A stretch of DNA of 27,512 nucleotides from a bacterium (lineage in GTDB: Bacteria > KSB1 > UBA2214): contig JAKQKF010000541.1 of the NCBI GenBank assembly GCA_029560815.1, positions 1-27,512 of the forward strand, written 5' to 3'. The notes below the pieces were generated by a model. The model saw nothing but the letters and a program-made list of their open reading frames with translations. It made no database searches and was not told the origin of the DNA. Both the position numbers and the translations under genes were made by a program. Positions 1 to 8,108 of this stretch are shown here, piece after piece (within the stretch, counting starts at the first letter, position 1; each line of letters begins with the position of its first letter).

Positions 1-252
1 GGCGGCATACTCTTCCGCTCCCGCCGCGAGCATCCTTTCCGCACAGTCCAGAGCCACGATTCGCCCTTCAGGCCCGCAGCGTTCGCGCAGCGCGGCCGCC
101 AGCCGTCCCTTTCCCGCCCCGAGATCCAGAATCCAGTCCCCAGGTCTGATATCGAACATATCCAACTTTGCCGCCAGCACGCTCACAGGTTCACGCCGGA
201 GAGGCCACTCCTCCGCCCGCGCATTGAAATAAAGCCGATGTTGTTGCGACAT
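1..252 (-). CDS. SAM-dependent class I methyltransferase (N-terminal part, runs off window)
   Basis: An open frame of 84 codons runs from an ATG at 252 to the window edge, so only the N-terminal part is present. It begins MSQQHRLYFNARAEEWP and contains ILDLGAGKGRLAAAL, the glycine-rich SAM-binding motif I of Rossmann-fold methyltransferases, then IVALDCAERML, where the acidic residue ending strand 2 normally contacts the SAM ribose. A GGAG ribosome binding site lies about 8 bases upstream. It follows the TonB receptor gene after 59 bases, probably in the same transcript. The family is clear from these motifs, but the substrate cannot be told. Genes of this kind are often found beside metal, haem or corrinoid uptake receptors; that link is inference here. 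Confidence 0.82.
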   Translation of the reverse strand, partial: MSQQHRLYFNARAEEWPLRREPVSVLAAKLDMFDIRPGDWILDLGAGKGRLAAALRERCGPEGRIVALDCAERMLAAGAEEYAA

Positions 253-311
253 GAGCGCTCCGTATGGGCCAGGGAATCCGGATTCAGGTTGTCGCCAGCT
301 GGAAGGGTTGT

Positions 312-2180
312 TTAAATGCCCGCCGTCCATTCCAGCATGGCATACCGCCGCGGCATGGGATAGCCGGTCATGGTCTGGTATTCGGAATCGAGGAGATTTT
401 TAAGCAGCAGCCGGCCGCTCAGCCAGGGCAGTGCGCGCCATTGCACCGCCGCGTCAACCAGAGTATAATCGGCAAGTGGCTGGGCGCTGTAATCGGCGCC
501 ATAAAGATCGCGGATGTGCTGTGCCGCGACGCTGAAGCGCAGGCTCTGCCAGGGGATGTCGATGCTCAGGCTGAGCTTTTTACCGGGAGTGTTCATGGTC
601 TGGTCGCCGGGATCGATCTTGCTCCAGGCCGCCGTGATCTCGCCGTCCGCCACTGGCAGCCAGCTGGCGCTGAGTTCGTAGCCGCTGTGAACAAAGGACC
701 CGCTGTTGCTGAGCACCATATTGGGATAGCGGCCCTGCAGCCTGATCAACTCCGATCCCTCGCTGCGGAAGAGTACCGACTCGAACCGGAACCTGTCGGC
801 AGCCATCCAGGAAAAAGCCATCTCATAATTCCACATCGATTCGGGCTTTAGCTCGCTGTTGGGCGCCGGGAAGAGATAGAGCTCGCGGATGGTCGGACTG
901 CGGAATCCCTCCGCCGCGGAGGCGCGCAGGGTCAGGCTTTCAGCAGGATAAAAGACCACGCCGGCCTTGGGCAGGAGGATCGTACCGTAGAGGCCGTGCT
1001 TTTCGGCCCGCAGACCGAGCGAAAGGATGACGCGCTTGAGGAGAAGCTGCTGGAGATGAAAATAGGGGGCCAGTTCGGTGATTTTGTGGGTGCCAAAGTC
1101 CCGGCCGGCGATGACATTCTCCGCGCTGCCGCCGTAGCTCTTCCAGTCGAGTCCCAGGGTTGTGGTGACCCCGCGCCAGGGATTGCTGGATTGATAGAGC
1201 ATCACGCCGTAGGTATAGTCATCGGAACGGAAGCCGTCATAAACCCGATTGCGGCCAAAATTGCCATGCAGCTTGAGATTGAACTCGCCGAGGCGGTTAT
1301 CGTCGGAGAGCGAGAGATCCAGGCCGCGGCGGCGGATGTCGTACCACTGGCCGCTGACGGGGGCGATGATGAGGCCGGGATCGGAGAGGTCAACGTTGGC
1401 CAGGTTGGCGTTCAACGCCACATGCATCCCCGTCTGCGGGCGATAGCCCGCGTGAAGGGTATAGTGGAGGCCCGTATAATCCGAGTCATCGCGGTGACCG
1501 TCGGTCCGGTCCGATGCCGCGGTCAGGTAATAGTCCCACCTGCCGCGCTTGCCTCCGTGGGCGAGGGAGAAGGAGCGGCTGGCGTAAGCGCCCAGGGCTG
1601 CTTTCGCCCGGGTCTCGAAACCCTCCTCATGCCGCTGTTTGCTGATGAGGTTGATGACGCCGCCCATGGCGTTGGTGCCGTAAAGAAAGGAGGCCGGTCC
1701 GCGGATCACCTCCACCCTCTCGACGCCCAGGGCGCCATAGGAATCGGGCAGGGGATGACCGAACAGGCCCATCATGTCGGGCCGGCCGTCACGCAGCACC
1801 AGCACTCCGGTGACCGGACTTCCGCCCACCCCGCGAATGGAGAAGGTGCCTGCGCCTCCGGAGACGCCGTAGCCCATGACCGCGCGCTCGGTGATATAGA
1901 GACCGGGCACCCGCTGCTGGATCGCCCCGAGCAGCGTGGCCGATGGTGCGGAGGCCAGGCCGGCCTCTTCGAGCACAGCAACACTGGCCGCGATCTCACG
2001 CTGCGATTCACCTATTTTGGAGGCGGTCACGATGACCGGATCAAGATGGTAGCGGATGGAGTCGGGCGGCACCCCGGCTCCTCCGCCCTCATCGATATTT
2101 GATGCCAAAGCGCTCCACGGAGCGGTCATCAGCCAGAGCGCCAGAACTGCGATTTTTCCCCTGCAACTGTATATAGCCAC
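312..2180 (-). CDS. TonB-dependent outer-membrane receptor (BtuB/FepA-like size)
   Basis: A TonB-gated outer-membrane transporter of about 622 residues. A signal peptide (IAVLALWLMTAPWSALA) is followed by a TonB-box-like stretch (DPVIVTASKIGES), a plug domain with FSIRGVGG and VERVEVIRGPASFLYGTNAMGGVINLIS, and a 22-strand-type barrel ending in LKNLLDSEYQ and the final strand. The frame is open back to an ATG at 2195, but that ATG has no ribosome binding site. A GTG at 2180 has GAGGG six bases upstream, so I prefer GTG. The size and the lack of a carboxypeptidase-like N-terminal domain resemble siderophore, haem or corrinoid receptors rather than SusC. No cobalamin riboswitch or Fur box was recognised in the 80 bases upstream. 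The last residue is Ile rather than the usual Phe. The downstream neighbour is a methyltransferase. Confidence 0.9.
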   Translation of the reverse strand: MAIYSCRGKIAVLALWLMTAPWSALASNIDEGGGAGVPPDSIRYHLDPVIVTASKIGESQREIAASVAVLEEAGLASAPSATLLGAIQQRVPGLYITERAVMGYGVSGGAGTFSIRGVGGSPVTGVLVLRDGRPDMMGLFGHPLPDSYGALGVERVEVIRGPASFLYGTNAMGGVINLISKQRHEEGFETRAKAALGAYASRSFSLAHGGKRGRWDYYLTAASDRTDGHRDDSDYTGLHYTLHAGYRPQTGMHVALNANLANVDLSDPGLIIAPVSGQWYDIRRRGLDLSLSDDNRLGEFNLKLHGNFGRNRVYDGFRSDDYTYGVMLYQSSNPWRGVTTTLGLDWKSYGGSAENVIAGRDFGTHKITELAPYFHLQQLLLKRVILSLGLRAEKHGLYGTILLPKAGVVFYPAESLTLRASAAEGFRSPTIRELYLFPAPNSELKPESMWNYEMAFSWMAADRFRFESVLFRSEGSELIRLQGRYPNMVLSNSGSFVHSGYELSASWLPVADGEITAAWSKIDPGDQTMNTPGKKLSLSIDIPWQSLRFSVAAQHIRDLYGADYSAQPLADYTLVDAAVQWRALPWLSGRLLLKNLLDSEYQTMTGYPMPRRYAMLEWTAGI

Positions 2181-2260
2181 TTTTATCCCTCGCATATCGA
2201 TAGTCGTGTTTTCAGAGTAACAGTAACGGCTGGAGTCCTATTCCCCCTGCCCGGACGACC

Positions 2261-3493
2261 TCAATAGAGCAGATAGGGAAGGCGGCGGGCGATGAAACCG
2301 TTTTCCTGCGCGCGGGCGATGGCGATGAGTTCCTCCACCGGCTCGCCTGCGAGCAGCGCCCGGGTGAGCCTGCCGTCGCCGCCGAGGCGGTTCATGCCGG
2401 CCTCGCGGATCACCAGCGAATCGGGATGCAGGTCGCGCACGGCGGCGAGCAGGTGCAAGCCGAGTTCGACGGCGCGGAACCGTCCGGGATCGGTCACTGT
2501 AAAGGTCACACCGCGGCAGGCGCGGTTCTCATGCTTGTTATTGGTGGCCGTTCCCGGCAGGCTGACCGGGGTGAAGGTGACGGTATCCGCGGTCACGCCC
2601 TCGATTCCCGCTGAATTGAGGCGCCGGCAGAGGGCCGGAGCGTCGAGCCAGGGTGCGCCGATCTGACGAAAGGGGGCTGTGGTGCCGCGGCCTTCGGAGA
2701 GGTTGGTCGCCTCCACCAGGCAGGTGCCGGGGTAGAGCAGGGCGGTATGCGGGTCGGTCATGTTGGGGGAGGGTTTGATCCAGGGCAAGCCGGTGCCGGT
2801 GTAAAAGAGGCTACGCTGCCAGTTTTCCATCCGGATCACGTGCAGATCGGCCTTGACTCCTCCCGCCAGCCATCCCTCCCCGTTGAAGAGGCCGGCCAGT
2901 TCCCCCACAGTGAGGCCGTGCCGGATTGGCAGCTCATGGATGCCGACGAAGGAACGGTAGGCGAGATCGAGAAGCGGGCCCTCGACGATCTCCCCGCCGA
3001 CGGGATTGGGGCGGTCGAGGACCACAAAGGGGATGCTCTTCTCAGCCGCCGCTTCCAGGCCGTAGAAAAGAGTGCTGATATAGGTGTAGAAGCGGGCGCC
3101 GACATCCTGAATATCGAAAACCAGTACATCCACATCCTTGAGCATTTCCAGCGTCGGCTTGTTGTGTTGGCCATAGAGGCTGTGGACCGGGACGCCGGTG
3201 CGGGGATCCTTCTCATGATCGAGCAGGGCGCCCGCCTCGAGGGTGCCGCGCACCCCGTGTTCCGGGCCGAAGAGGGCGACCAGCTGCAGGTTCCCGGCCT
3301 GCGCAAAAAGATCGGCGGCGTGGCGCCCGTCTCGGGTGACGGCGGTGTGGTTGGTGATCAGGCCGATCCGCTTGCCCGCGAGAGGTTCAAAGTGATCCCG
3401 GACCAGGAGATCGAGCCCGGAGTAGACCTTCTGCTCCCCGGTATATCCGCAGCTGATCAGGGCCAGTGCTGCGAAGACCATTCCTCTTTTCAT
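2261..3493 (-). CDS. namZ: Exo-beta-N-acetylmuramidase, NamZ/DUF1343 family lipoprotein (GH171)
   Basis: A 410-residue protein with the marks of the DUF1343/NamZ family: GKRIGLITNHTAVTRDG, LVALFGPEHGVRG, VPVHSLYG, VDVLVFDIQDVGARFYTYIST, VVLDRPNPVGG and SPNMTDPHTALLYPGTCL..TNLSEGRGTT. Characterised members release N-acetylmuramic acid from non-reducing ends of peptidoglycan fragments. The N-terminus (FAALALISC) is a lipoprotein signal with Cys at about residue 15, so the enzyme is probably tethered facing the periplasm. AAAGGG lies seven bases before the ATG. It sits 39 bases after the lytic transglycosylase gene, consistent with cotranscription and with sequential cell-wall degradation. The family call is firm; the exact substrate here is inferred from the family. 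The symbol follows the Bacillus and Tannerella enzymes. Confidence 0.92.
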   Translation of the reverse strand: MKRGMVFAALALISCGYTGEQKVYSGLDLLVRDHFEPLAGKRIGLITNHTAVTRDGRHAADLFAQAGNLQLVALFGPEHGVRGTLEAGALLDHEKDPRTGVPVHSLYGQHNKPTLEMLKDVDVLVFDIQDVGARFYTYISTLFYGLEAAAEKSIPFVVLDRPNPVGGEIVEGPLLDLAYRSFVGIHELPIRHGLTVGELAGLFNGEGWLAGGVKADLHVIRMENWQRSLFYTGTGLPWIKPSPNMTDPHTALLYPGTCLVEATNLSEGRGTTAPFRQIGAPWLDAPALCRRLNSAGIEGVTADTVTFTPVSLPGTATNNKHENRACRGVTFTVTDPGRFRAVELGLHLLAAVRDLHPDSLVIREAGMNRLGGDGRLTRALLAGEPVEELIAIARAQENGFIARRLPYLLY

Positions 3494-3532
3494 CTTCTAA
3501 CCCTTTCTCGGGAAGAGCGGGGGTCGCCGGAA

Positions 3533-5590
3533 TCAGGGATTCACGACCGCACCTTCGGATAGGGGCGATAACAGGGGATAGATGATAGTCTGCCCCGGTT
3601 TGAGGACCAGCAGATCCTCCCCCCGGTTATAGCGCTGCAAAAGCCAGAAGGGGGCATCGAAGGTCCGGTTGCAGAGCGACCAGATCGCATCGCCCGGCTT
3701 GACGGTGTAGGTGCCGGTGCTGTCAACGCGGAAATTGGAAAAGAAATCCTCCTGCAGAGCGCGGTGAAACTCGAGGCGGCGGCGGTGGAACTCCGCCGGC
3801 GTGGTGGCTGAAAAGACGACCTTGATCTTTTTGCCGACTGTCAGCCTGGCGCCCGACCCGAGGCCATTGAGAGCGCGCAGCCGCTGCGGAGTGATACCCA
3901 GCCATTCCGAGATATGGCCGATGGTCTCTTCATCCTGGACCGTGATGGTGCCGCCGGCCGGCTCGGTGAAATCGACCTCAAAGCGCCAGTTGCTGGGGGC
4001 CGGGGGCGGATGCCCCTCCGCATCGGGTGCGGTGGGGCCGTAGATGGTGCCGTCCCGGCCGGCGTGTTCGCGCGCCAGGGTGAGCAGATCGGCCCTGGGC
4101 ATGGTATCGGCGGGAGCGGCGGTCGCGACCTCCGCGTCGGCGCTGCCGGGGAGTTCCTCGCGCTCGGCCGCCGGGGTGGCGACGGCAGCGGGCGGGATCA
4201 GCACGGGCGGCTGGGTGGAGGGAGCGGGCACGGCGGCCTCTCCCGCAAGCCGGCGCGGGGCGGGCAGCTCGAGGAGCTGGCCGACGCGCAGGCGGCGCGG
4301 ATTGCTGATGTCATTCAGATCCATCAGGGTGCCGACGGTCGTATTGAACTCGCGGGCGATGCGGCCCAGGTTGTCCCCCTTCTCGACCACATAGTAGCGA
4401 TCCGACACCTGTTCATCGTATTTTTCATCCGCGGGCAGCTGGGCATAGAGGCTTGCAGGGTCGATACCCGGCTGCAGGGGCAGGCGCAGTACGTAGCCTT
4501 TCGGAATGCGGCGGGCCGATTTCAGGATCGGACGGCGCAGGGCGGGATTGAGGTCGGCGATGACATCCTTGTTCATTTTGAACTTGCGGGCGAGGGCATC
4601 AAGAGTGCTGTAGCTGGGCAGCTCGAAGAGCTGATGGCTGACCGGTTTTTCCAGCTCCACCTCGCCGAAATAGCTGCGATAGTTCTTGCCCAGCTCGCGT
4701 GCGGCGAGAAATTCGGCGTAGAAATTCTTGGAGGCAAAGCCGAAGCGGCGGCCGTCATATTCATCGATGATTTCGGCCAGGTCGTCGCTGTCGACCTGCT
4801 TTTTGGCCCGGGCGATACCGCCGGTGCCGTGGTTGTAGGCGGTTATGGCCAGGGGCCAGCTGCCCAGCTGGTTATGGTTGTAGCGCATAAGGCGGGCCGC
4901 GGCATGGGTGGCCAGGAAGGGATCAAAGCGCTCGTCGATGGCGTAATCGATCTTGAGGTAAAGGCGGCCGGTCGAACGGGTGAACTGCCAGATGCCCGCT
5001 GCGCCGGCCTTGGAATAGGCCCGCGGATTGAAGGCGGATTCGACATGGGGAAGGTAACAGAGATCCTCCGGCAGGCCGTGCGAGCGGAAGATCGCCTGCA
5101 TGGAGTCGAGATAGGCGCCGGAGCGCTGCAGTCCTCTGGTGAAGAGTTCGCGCACGCCATACTGCAGATGAATATTCTCCGCAGCTTTGGCGAACTTGCG
5201 CGGGTCAGTGCTGAAGCTCCAGAGACTGTAGATCTGGCGTTCGCGCAGGGTTAATTTGAGAGTATCGCTCGGAATGGTGATCCTGCTCAGGCGCTGAAGG
5301 GCGGCGCGGATCTCCTTGCGGGCGGCGTCCACCCGGCCGAAGCGGGAACGCCTCGTCCCTGTCCCATCGGTGAGATCCACCACATCATAGATAACATTCA
5401 TATGGTCGGTGTCATGGATAATCACCTGGTCCCGGCCATATTTGCTGAAAACCTTTATCCAGAAATCAACCCGGTGTTGAAGATCCGGGGAGACCGGAAA
5501 AAGCTCATCCGCAAAAAGAGTTTGAATAGTTCCCAGAAGCAATAACAAAGCTGCTGCGCGAATACATTTACCGATTATTGACTGCACCAT
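3533..5590 (-). CDS. MltD-like membrane-bound lytic transglycosylase with LysM domains
   Basis: A periplasmic or envelope peptidoglycan lyase of 685 residues. The signal peptide (IRAAALLLLLGTIQTLFA) is followed by a family-1 SLT domain. LCYLPHVESAFNP carries the catalytic glutamate (E184), followed by KAGAAGIWQFTRSTGR and ITAYNHGTGG. Then come LysM-type glycan-binding repeats: a weak one near 330-380, a clear one at about 398-442 (YVVEKGDNLGRIAREF), a diverged one at about 545-590 and a C-terminal one at about 626-675 (TYTVKPGDAIWSL). A Pro/Ala-rich linker separates them. The frame is open upstream to 5704, overlapping the previous gene, but that extension is arginine-rich and precedes the signal peptide. 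ATG 5590 has AAGGA upstream and is the likely start. NamZ follows directly. Confidence 0.93.
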   Translation of the reverse strand: MVQSIIGKCIRAAALLLLLGTIQTLFADELFPVSPDLQHRVDFWIKVFSKYGRDQVIIHDTDHMNVIYDVVDLTDGTGTRRSRFGRVDAARKEIRAALQRLSRITIPSDTLKLTLRERQIYSLWSFSTDPRKFAKAAENIHLQYGVRELFTRGLQRSGAYLDSMQAIFRSHGLPEDLCYLPHVESAFNPRAYSKAGAAGIWQFTRSTGRLYLKIDYAIDERFDPFLATHAAARLMRYNHNQLGSWPLAITAYNHGTGGIARAKKQVDSDDLAEIIDEYDGRRFGFASKNFYAEFLAARELGKNYRSYFGEVELEKPVSHQLFELPSYSTLDALARKFKMNKDVIADLNPALRRPILKSARRIPKGYVLRLPLQPGIDPASLYAQLPADEKYDEQVSDRYYVVEKGDNLGRIAREFNTTVGTLMDLNDISNPRRLRVGQLLELPAPRRLAGEAAVPAPSTQPPVLIPPAAVATPAAEREELPGSADAEVATAAPADTMPRADLLTLAREHAGRDGTIYGPTAPDAEGHPPPAPSNWRFEVDFTEPAGGTITVQDEETIGHISEWLGITPQRLRALNGLGSGARLTVGKKIKVVFSATTPAEFHRRRLEFHRALQEDFFSNFRVDSTGTYTVKPGDAIWSLCNRTFDAPFWLLQRYNRGEDLLVLKPGQTIIYPLLSPLSEGAVVNP

Positions 5591-5642
5591 CGTGTGATCT
5601 TTTCCTTGCCTGAATGCTGTAGAAACGCCCCGCCTCTGACTC

Positions 5643-5665
5643 CGGCCGCTCACTCCCCGCGGCCG
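5643..5665. other. Intercistronic hairpin after the SWIM gene
   Basis: A perfect 7-bp inverted repeat (CGGCCGC and GCGGCCG, 9-base loop) begins two bases after the stop codon of the SWIM protein gene. There is no U-tract on either strand, so it is more likely an mRNA-stabilising or attenuating stem than a terminator. It lies between the SWIM gene and the transglycosylase gene. Confidence 0.4.
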
Positions 5666-5667
5666 CT

Positions 5668-6138
5668 CTATTCTCCGCCGATCACCGGCTCGATCTCGTC
5701 CCAATCAAGCTGCGGCTTTTTCAGAAAGAGATCGGCATACCCGGAATTCTGGCGGATGATGTTCTCGACGATCCCGAGCAGCTCCTCTTTTTTCATGGCG
5801 CGCACGGTGACGAGAACCTCCTCGACGTCGAGAAACTCTTCGGCGTCGTTGACCCAGCTGTAAAGCAGGGCGAGAATATGCTTGCAGATTTTGCGGGAAC
5901 GCTGACAGGAGCAGGTGCCGGCAATTTCATGCTCATGGAAGGTGATGCGGACATCAAAGTTTTCCACGTAATTGCCGACCGACCCGGAGAGGTGATTATG
6001 AAAAACGGTAGGGCGGGAAATCAGGACGGACTCGTAGTAGGCCAGACCCTTGCCGCCGGTCGTCTCCCGGTCGAGGGTCTCGACCTCGTCCAGCTGTAAA
6101 TTCTGCAGCTTGGGATCGATATGTCCCTTTTTATGCAT
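5668..6138 (-). CDS. Small SWIM zinc-finger protein
   Basis: A 156-residue soluble protein with one recognisable domain, the SWIM zinc finger CxCx(n)CxH, seen as CSCQRSRKICKH at about residues 77-88, followed by ILALLYSW as is usual in SWIM domains. Upstream strands such as VLISRPTVFHNHLSG and VRITFHEHEIAGTC form the rest of the fold. The C-terminus is acidic (DAEEFLDVEEVL, QLDWDEIEPVIGGE). There is no signal peptide, so it is cytoplasmic. SWIM domains occur in SWI2/SNF2 helicases and as short stand-alone proteins believed to bind DNA or proteins; this one lacks a helicase. It has a good ribosome binding site (GAGGAG, seven bases) and its own promoter just upstream, so it may head the block running to coordinate 1. 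Its role here is unknown. Confidence 0.85.
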   Translation of the reverse strand: MHKKGHIDPKLQNLQLDEVETLDRETTGGKGLAYYESVLISRPTVFHNHLSGSVGNYVENFDVRITFHEHEIAGTCSCQRSRKICKHILALLYSWVNDAEEFLDVEEVLVTVRAMKKEELLGIVENIIRQNSGYADLFLKKPQLDWDEIEPVIGGE

Positions 6139-6171
6139 GACGCCACTCCTCAGCTTCTTCCCCCGCGTTTC

Positions 6172-6200
6172 ATGATACGAAACTATGGTCAGAATATCAA
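6172..6200 (-). promoter_or_regulatory. Sigma-70-type promoter of the SWIM-transglycosylase-NamZ block
   Basis: Read on the minus strand, TTGATA (6200-6195) is separated by exactly 17 bases from TATCAT (6177-6172). Each hexamer is a one- or two-base departure from the consensus. The SWIM protein ATG is about 34 bases downstream of the -10 box, leaving a short leader containing its GAGGAG ribosome binding site. Confidence 0.6.
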
Positions 6201-6203
6201 GGG

Positions 6204-6222
6204 AAAAAGCGGCCCGGCGGGC
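6204..6222 (-). terminator. Short possible terminator after the MalG-like permease
   Basis: Immediately after the permease TGA the minus-strand RNA reads GCCC-GCC-GGGC, then CGC and UUUUU. The stem is only four base pairs with a three-base loop, so it is weak. Its position directly before the next promoter makes it plausible as the end of the transporter transcript. Confidence 0.35.
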
Positions 6223-7065
6223 TCAGCCTTTGACACTGCCCAGGGTCAGGCCGGAGATAAGCCAGCGGCTCAGAAAAAGGAAGAGCAGGACCACGGGCAG
6301 GCTCACCATCACCGCCCCGGCTGAATAAAGGCCCCAGGCCACCTCCATATTGGACTGGAACATCTTCAGGCCGAGCGGCAGCGTGAACATGGTTTTGTCC
6401 TGGATGATGACCGCCGCGACCAGATATTCGCTCCAGGCGGTCATGAAGGTGAAAAGGGCATTGATGACCAGAGCGGGCGCAGCCAGGGGCATGACGATGC
6501 GCCAAAAAATCTCGAAGGGGGTGCAGCCGTCAATGCTGGCCGCCTCCTCCAGGCTGTAGGGGATGGTGTCGTAAAAGCCCTTCATCTGCCAGATCGTGAA
6601 GGGCAGCGCTGTGGCGGAGTAGGCGATGATCAGACCGAGATAATTGTCGTAGGCCTTGAGTTTGATGAGCAGGATGAAGAGGGGCAGAAGAAGCATGGTG
6701 ACAGGGAACATCTGGGTGGTAATGATGCCGATCATGGCCGTATCGCGGCCGCGGAACTTGTAGCGCGAAAAGGCATAGCCGGCGAAGGCGGCCAGAAGCG
6801 ATCCCACCAGGGTGACGATGCCGGAGACGATCATGCTGTTGCCCAGCCAGCGCAGAAAGGGCTCGGCGGTGAAGAGACGTATATAGGACTGCAGGGTAGC
6901 GTCATCGGGGATGATCGCCAGGGATTTGCTCAGCAGCCGGTCGCCGGGCCGCAGCGATATCGAGACCACCTGCAGCACCGGCCAGATGGCGAAAAGCGTG
7001 AAGATGATCAGCACAGCATAGGCGGCTATTTTACCCGTCGTCGAAAGGTCTCGTGGTTTCCGCAT
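6223..7065 (-). CDS. Carbohydrate ABC transporter permease (MalG-like)
   Basis: An inner-membrane permease of 280 residues, the normal length for MalG-type subunits of CUT1 sugar importers. It has about six membrane spans, beginning with KIAAYAVLIIFTLFAIWPVL. The EAA loop that docks to the ATPase is at about residues 172-190 (EEAASIDGCTPFEIFWRIVMPLAAP region). The C-terminus (ISGLTLGSVKG) is typical of MalG-like proteins. It should pair with the MalF-like permease 148 bases upstream and the binding lipoprotein before that. AAGGG lies six bases before the ATG. No ATPase gene is present in the window. The family is certain; the sugar is unknown. Confidence 0.93.
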   Translation of the reverse strand: MRKPRDLSTTGKIAAYAVLIIFTLFAIWPVLQVVSISLRPGDRLLSKSLAIIPDDATLQSYIRLFTAEPFLRWLGNSMIVSGIVTLVGSLLAAFAGYAFSRYKFRGRDTAMIGIITTQMFPVTMLLLPLFILLIKLKAYDNYLGLIIAYSATALPFTIWQMKGFYDTIPYSLEEAASIDGCTPFEIFWRIVMPLAAPALVINALFTFMTAWSEYLVAAVIIQDKTMFTLPLGLKMFQSNMEVAWGLYSAGAVMVSLPVVLLFLFLSRWLISGLTLGSVKG

Positions 7066-7094
7066 GGTTTGCCCTTACAGCTGTTTGGTTTTAC

Positions 7095-7174
7095 TCACAC
7101 AGTGGCACAGAGGACGCGGAGAACTCACCTGAAGTTCAGGGTTCCTTTCTTTGTGGCTCTGTGCCGCTGTGTGA
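7095..7174. repeat. Imperfect palindromic intergenic repeat (REP/MITE-like)
   Basis: The 148-base gap between the two permease genes is filled by a large inverted repeat. The arms at 7095-7112 and 7157-7174 are 18 bases each and match at 17 positions; one arm reads TCACACAGTGGCACAGAG. The outer flanks are A/T-rich on both sides, and a 13-base palindrome (CCTGAACTTCAGG, 7128-7140) lies in the loop. RNA from either strand would fold into a long stem. The CACAGAG-type sequence resembles dispersed palindromes seen between genes in many environmental genomes. It may stabilise the upstream mRNA or tune the permease ratio. Confidence 0.7.
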
Positions 7175-7213
7175 AAACTTTTAGGCTCTTTTCAATCGTT
7201 CAAATTTTAATCT

Positions 7214-8107
7214 CTAATACACCGCCTCGGTGGCGCGGGTCTTTTTGATGAAATTCCAGCTAAAGAGGAGCAGGATCGCAAACAGCACCATCGAAAAGGC
7301 GGCGGCATACCCCATGCGGAAATAGGTAAAAGCGCTCTTGTAGATCCATGACACCAGTATGTGGGTCTTGTCCGAGGGCTCGCCGCCGTTGGAGACCAGC
7401 CAGACTACATTGAAATTGTTAAAGGTCCAGATCACCCCCAGCGTGATGGCCGGCACCATCACCGGTCTGAGCAGGGGGATGGTGATGTGGCGCAGCTTGT
7501 GCCACCAGGTGGAGCCGTCGATTTCAGCCGCTTCGTAGAGTTCATCGGGGATGCTCTGCAGCCCTCCGAGGGCGATGATCATCATAAAAGGAAAGCCGAG
7601 CCAGATATTGGTGATCAGGCAGGCGGCGAAGGCGCCCCATTCGGTGGTCAGCCAGGGAATGGTGAAACCCAGCCCGCGGTCGAGCAGCAGATTGACCGCA
7701 CCGTACTCGGAGTTGAACATGCCGCGCCAGGTGAGGGCCGTGATATACTGCGGCACCGCCCAGGGCAGAATCAGCAGGGTGCGAAAGATCGATTTGCCCT
7801 TGATATCCTTGTTGAGGAGCAGAGCGAGGCCGACTCCGATGCCGACATGAAAGATGACGTTGACAACCGTCCAGAGCACCGTCTTGAAGAAGAAATACCA
7901 GAAGGAGGAGCCGGTGACCACCTGGAGATAGTTGCCCAGACCGGTGATGTGCCAGTCGCGAAAGTGGGTCAGGTTCATGTTCGAGAAGGAGATGACGACG
8001 TTGTAGATGAAAGGATAGACGATCATCAGCCCCATGAGAAAAAAGGCCGGCATGGTGTATAAATAGGCCAGCCGGTTCACCTTGACTTGTCCGGCGCTCT
8101 CCGCCAT
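7214..8107 (-). CDS. Carbohydrate ABC transporter permease (MalF/UgpA-like)
   Basis: An inner-membrane permease of 297 residues. It has six predicted spans, starting at LAYLYTMPAFFLMGLMIVYP, and an EAA loop at about residues 190-213 (YEAAEIDGSTWWHKLRHITIP). The length fits the short MalF-type subunits (UgpA, LacF) that lack the long periplasmic loop of E. coli MalF. Its start lies one base after the stop of the binding-protein gene, with GGGAG just upstream, so translation is probably coupled. It forms the translocation channel with the MalG-like partner. The ATPase must be supplied from elsewhere, as is known for shared MsmX-type ATPases. Confidence 0.93.
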   Translation of the reverse strand: MAESAGQVKVNRLAYLYTMPAFFLMGLMIVYPFIYNVVISFSNMNLTHFRDWHITGLGNYLQVVTGSSFWYFFFKTVLWTVVNVIFHVGIGVGLALLLNKDIKGKSIFRTLLILPWAVPQYITALTWRGMFNSEYGAVNLLLDRGLGFTIPWLTTEWGAFAACLITNIWLGFPFMMIIALGGLQSIPDELYEAAEIDGSTWWHKLRHITIPLLRPVMVPAITLGVIWTFNNFNVVWLVSNGGEPSDKTHILVSWIYKSAFTYFRMGYAAAFSMVLFAILLLFSWNFIKKTRATEAVY

Positions 8108-8108
8108 A

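Noticed and set aside
2181..2260. Possible cobalamin riboswitch or Fur box upstream of the smaller TonB receptor
   Set aside because: The gap is only 65-80 bases and I could not find a B12-box-like conserved core or a 19-base Fur-type palindrome.
5591..5704. N-terminal extension of the lytic transglycosylase overlapping the SWIM gene
   Set aside because: The extension is arginine-rich, precedes a complete signal peptide and has no support; ATG 5590 has a ribosome binding site.
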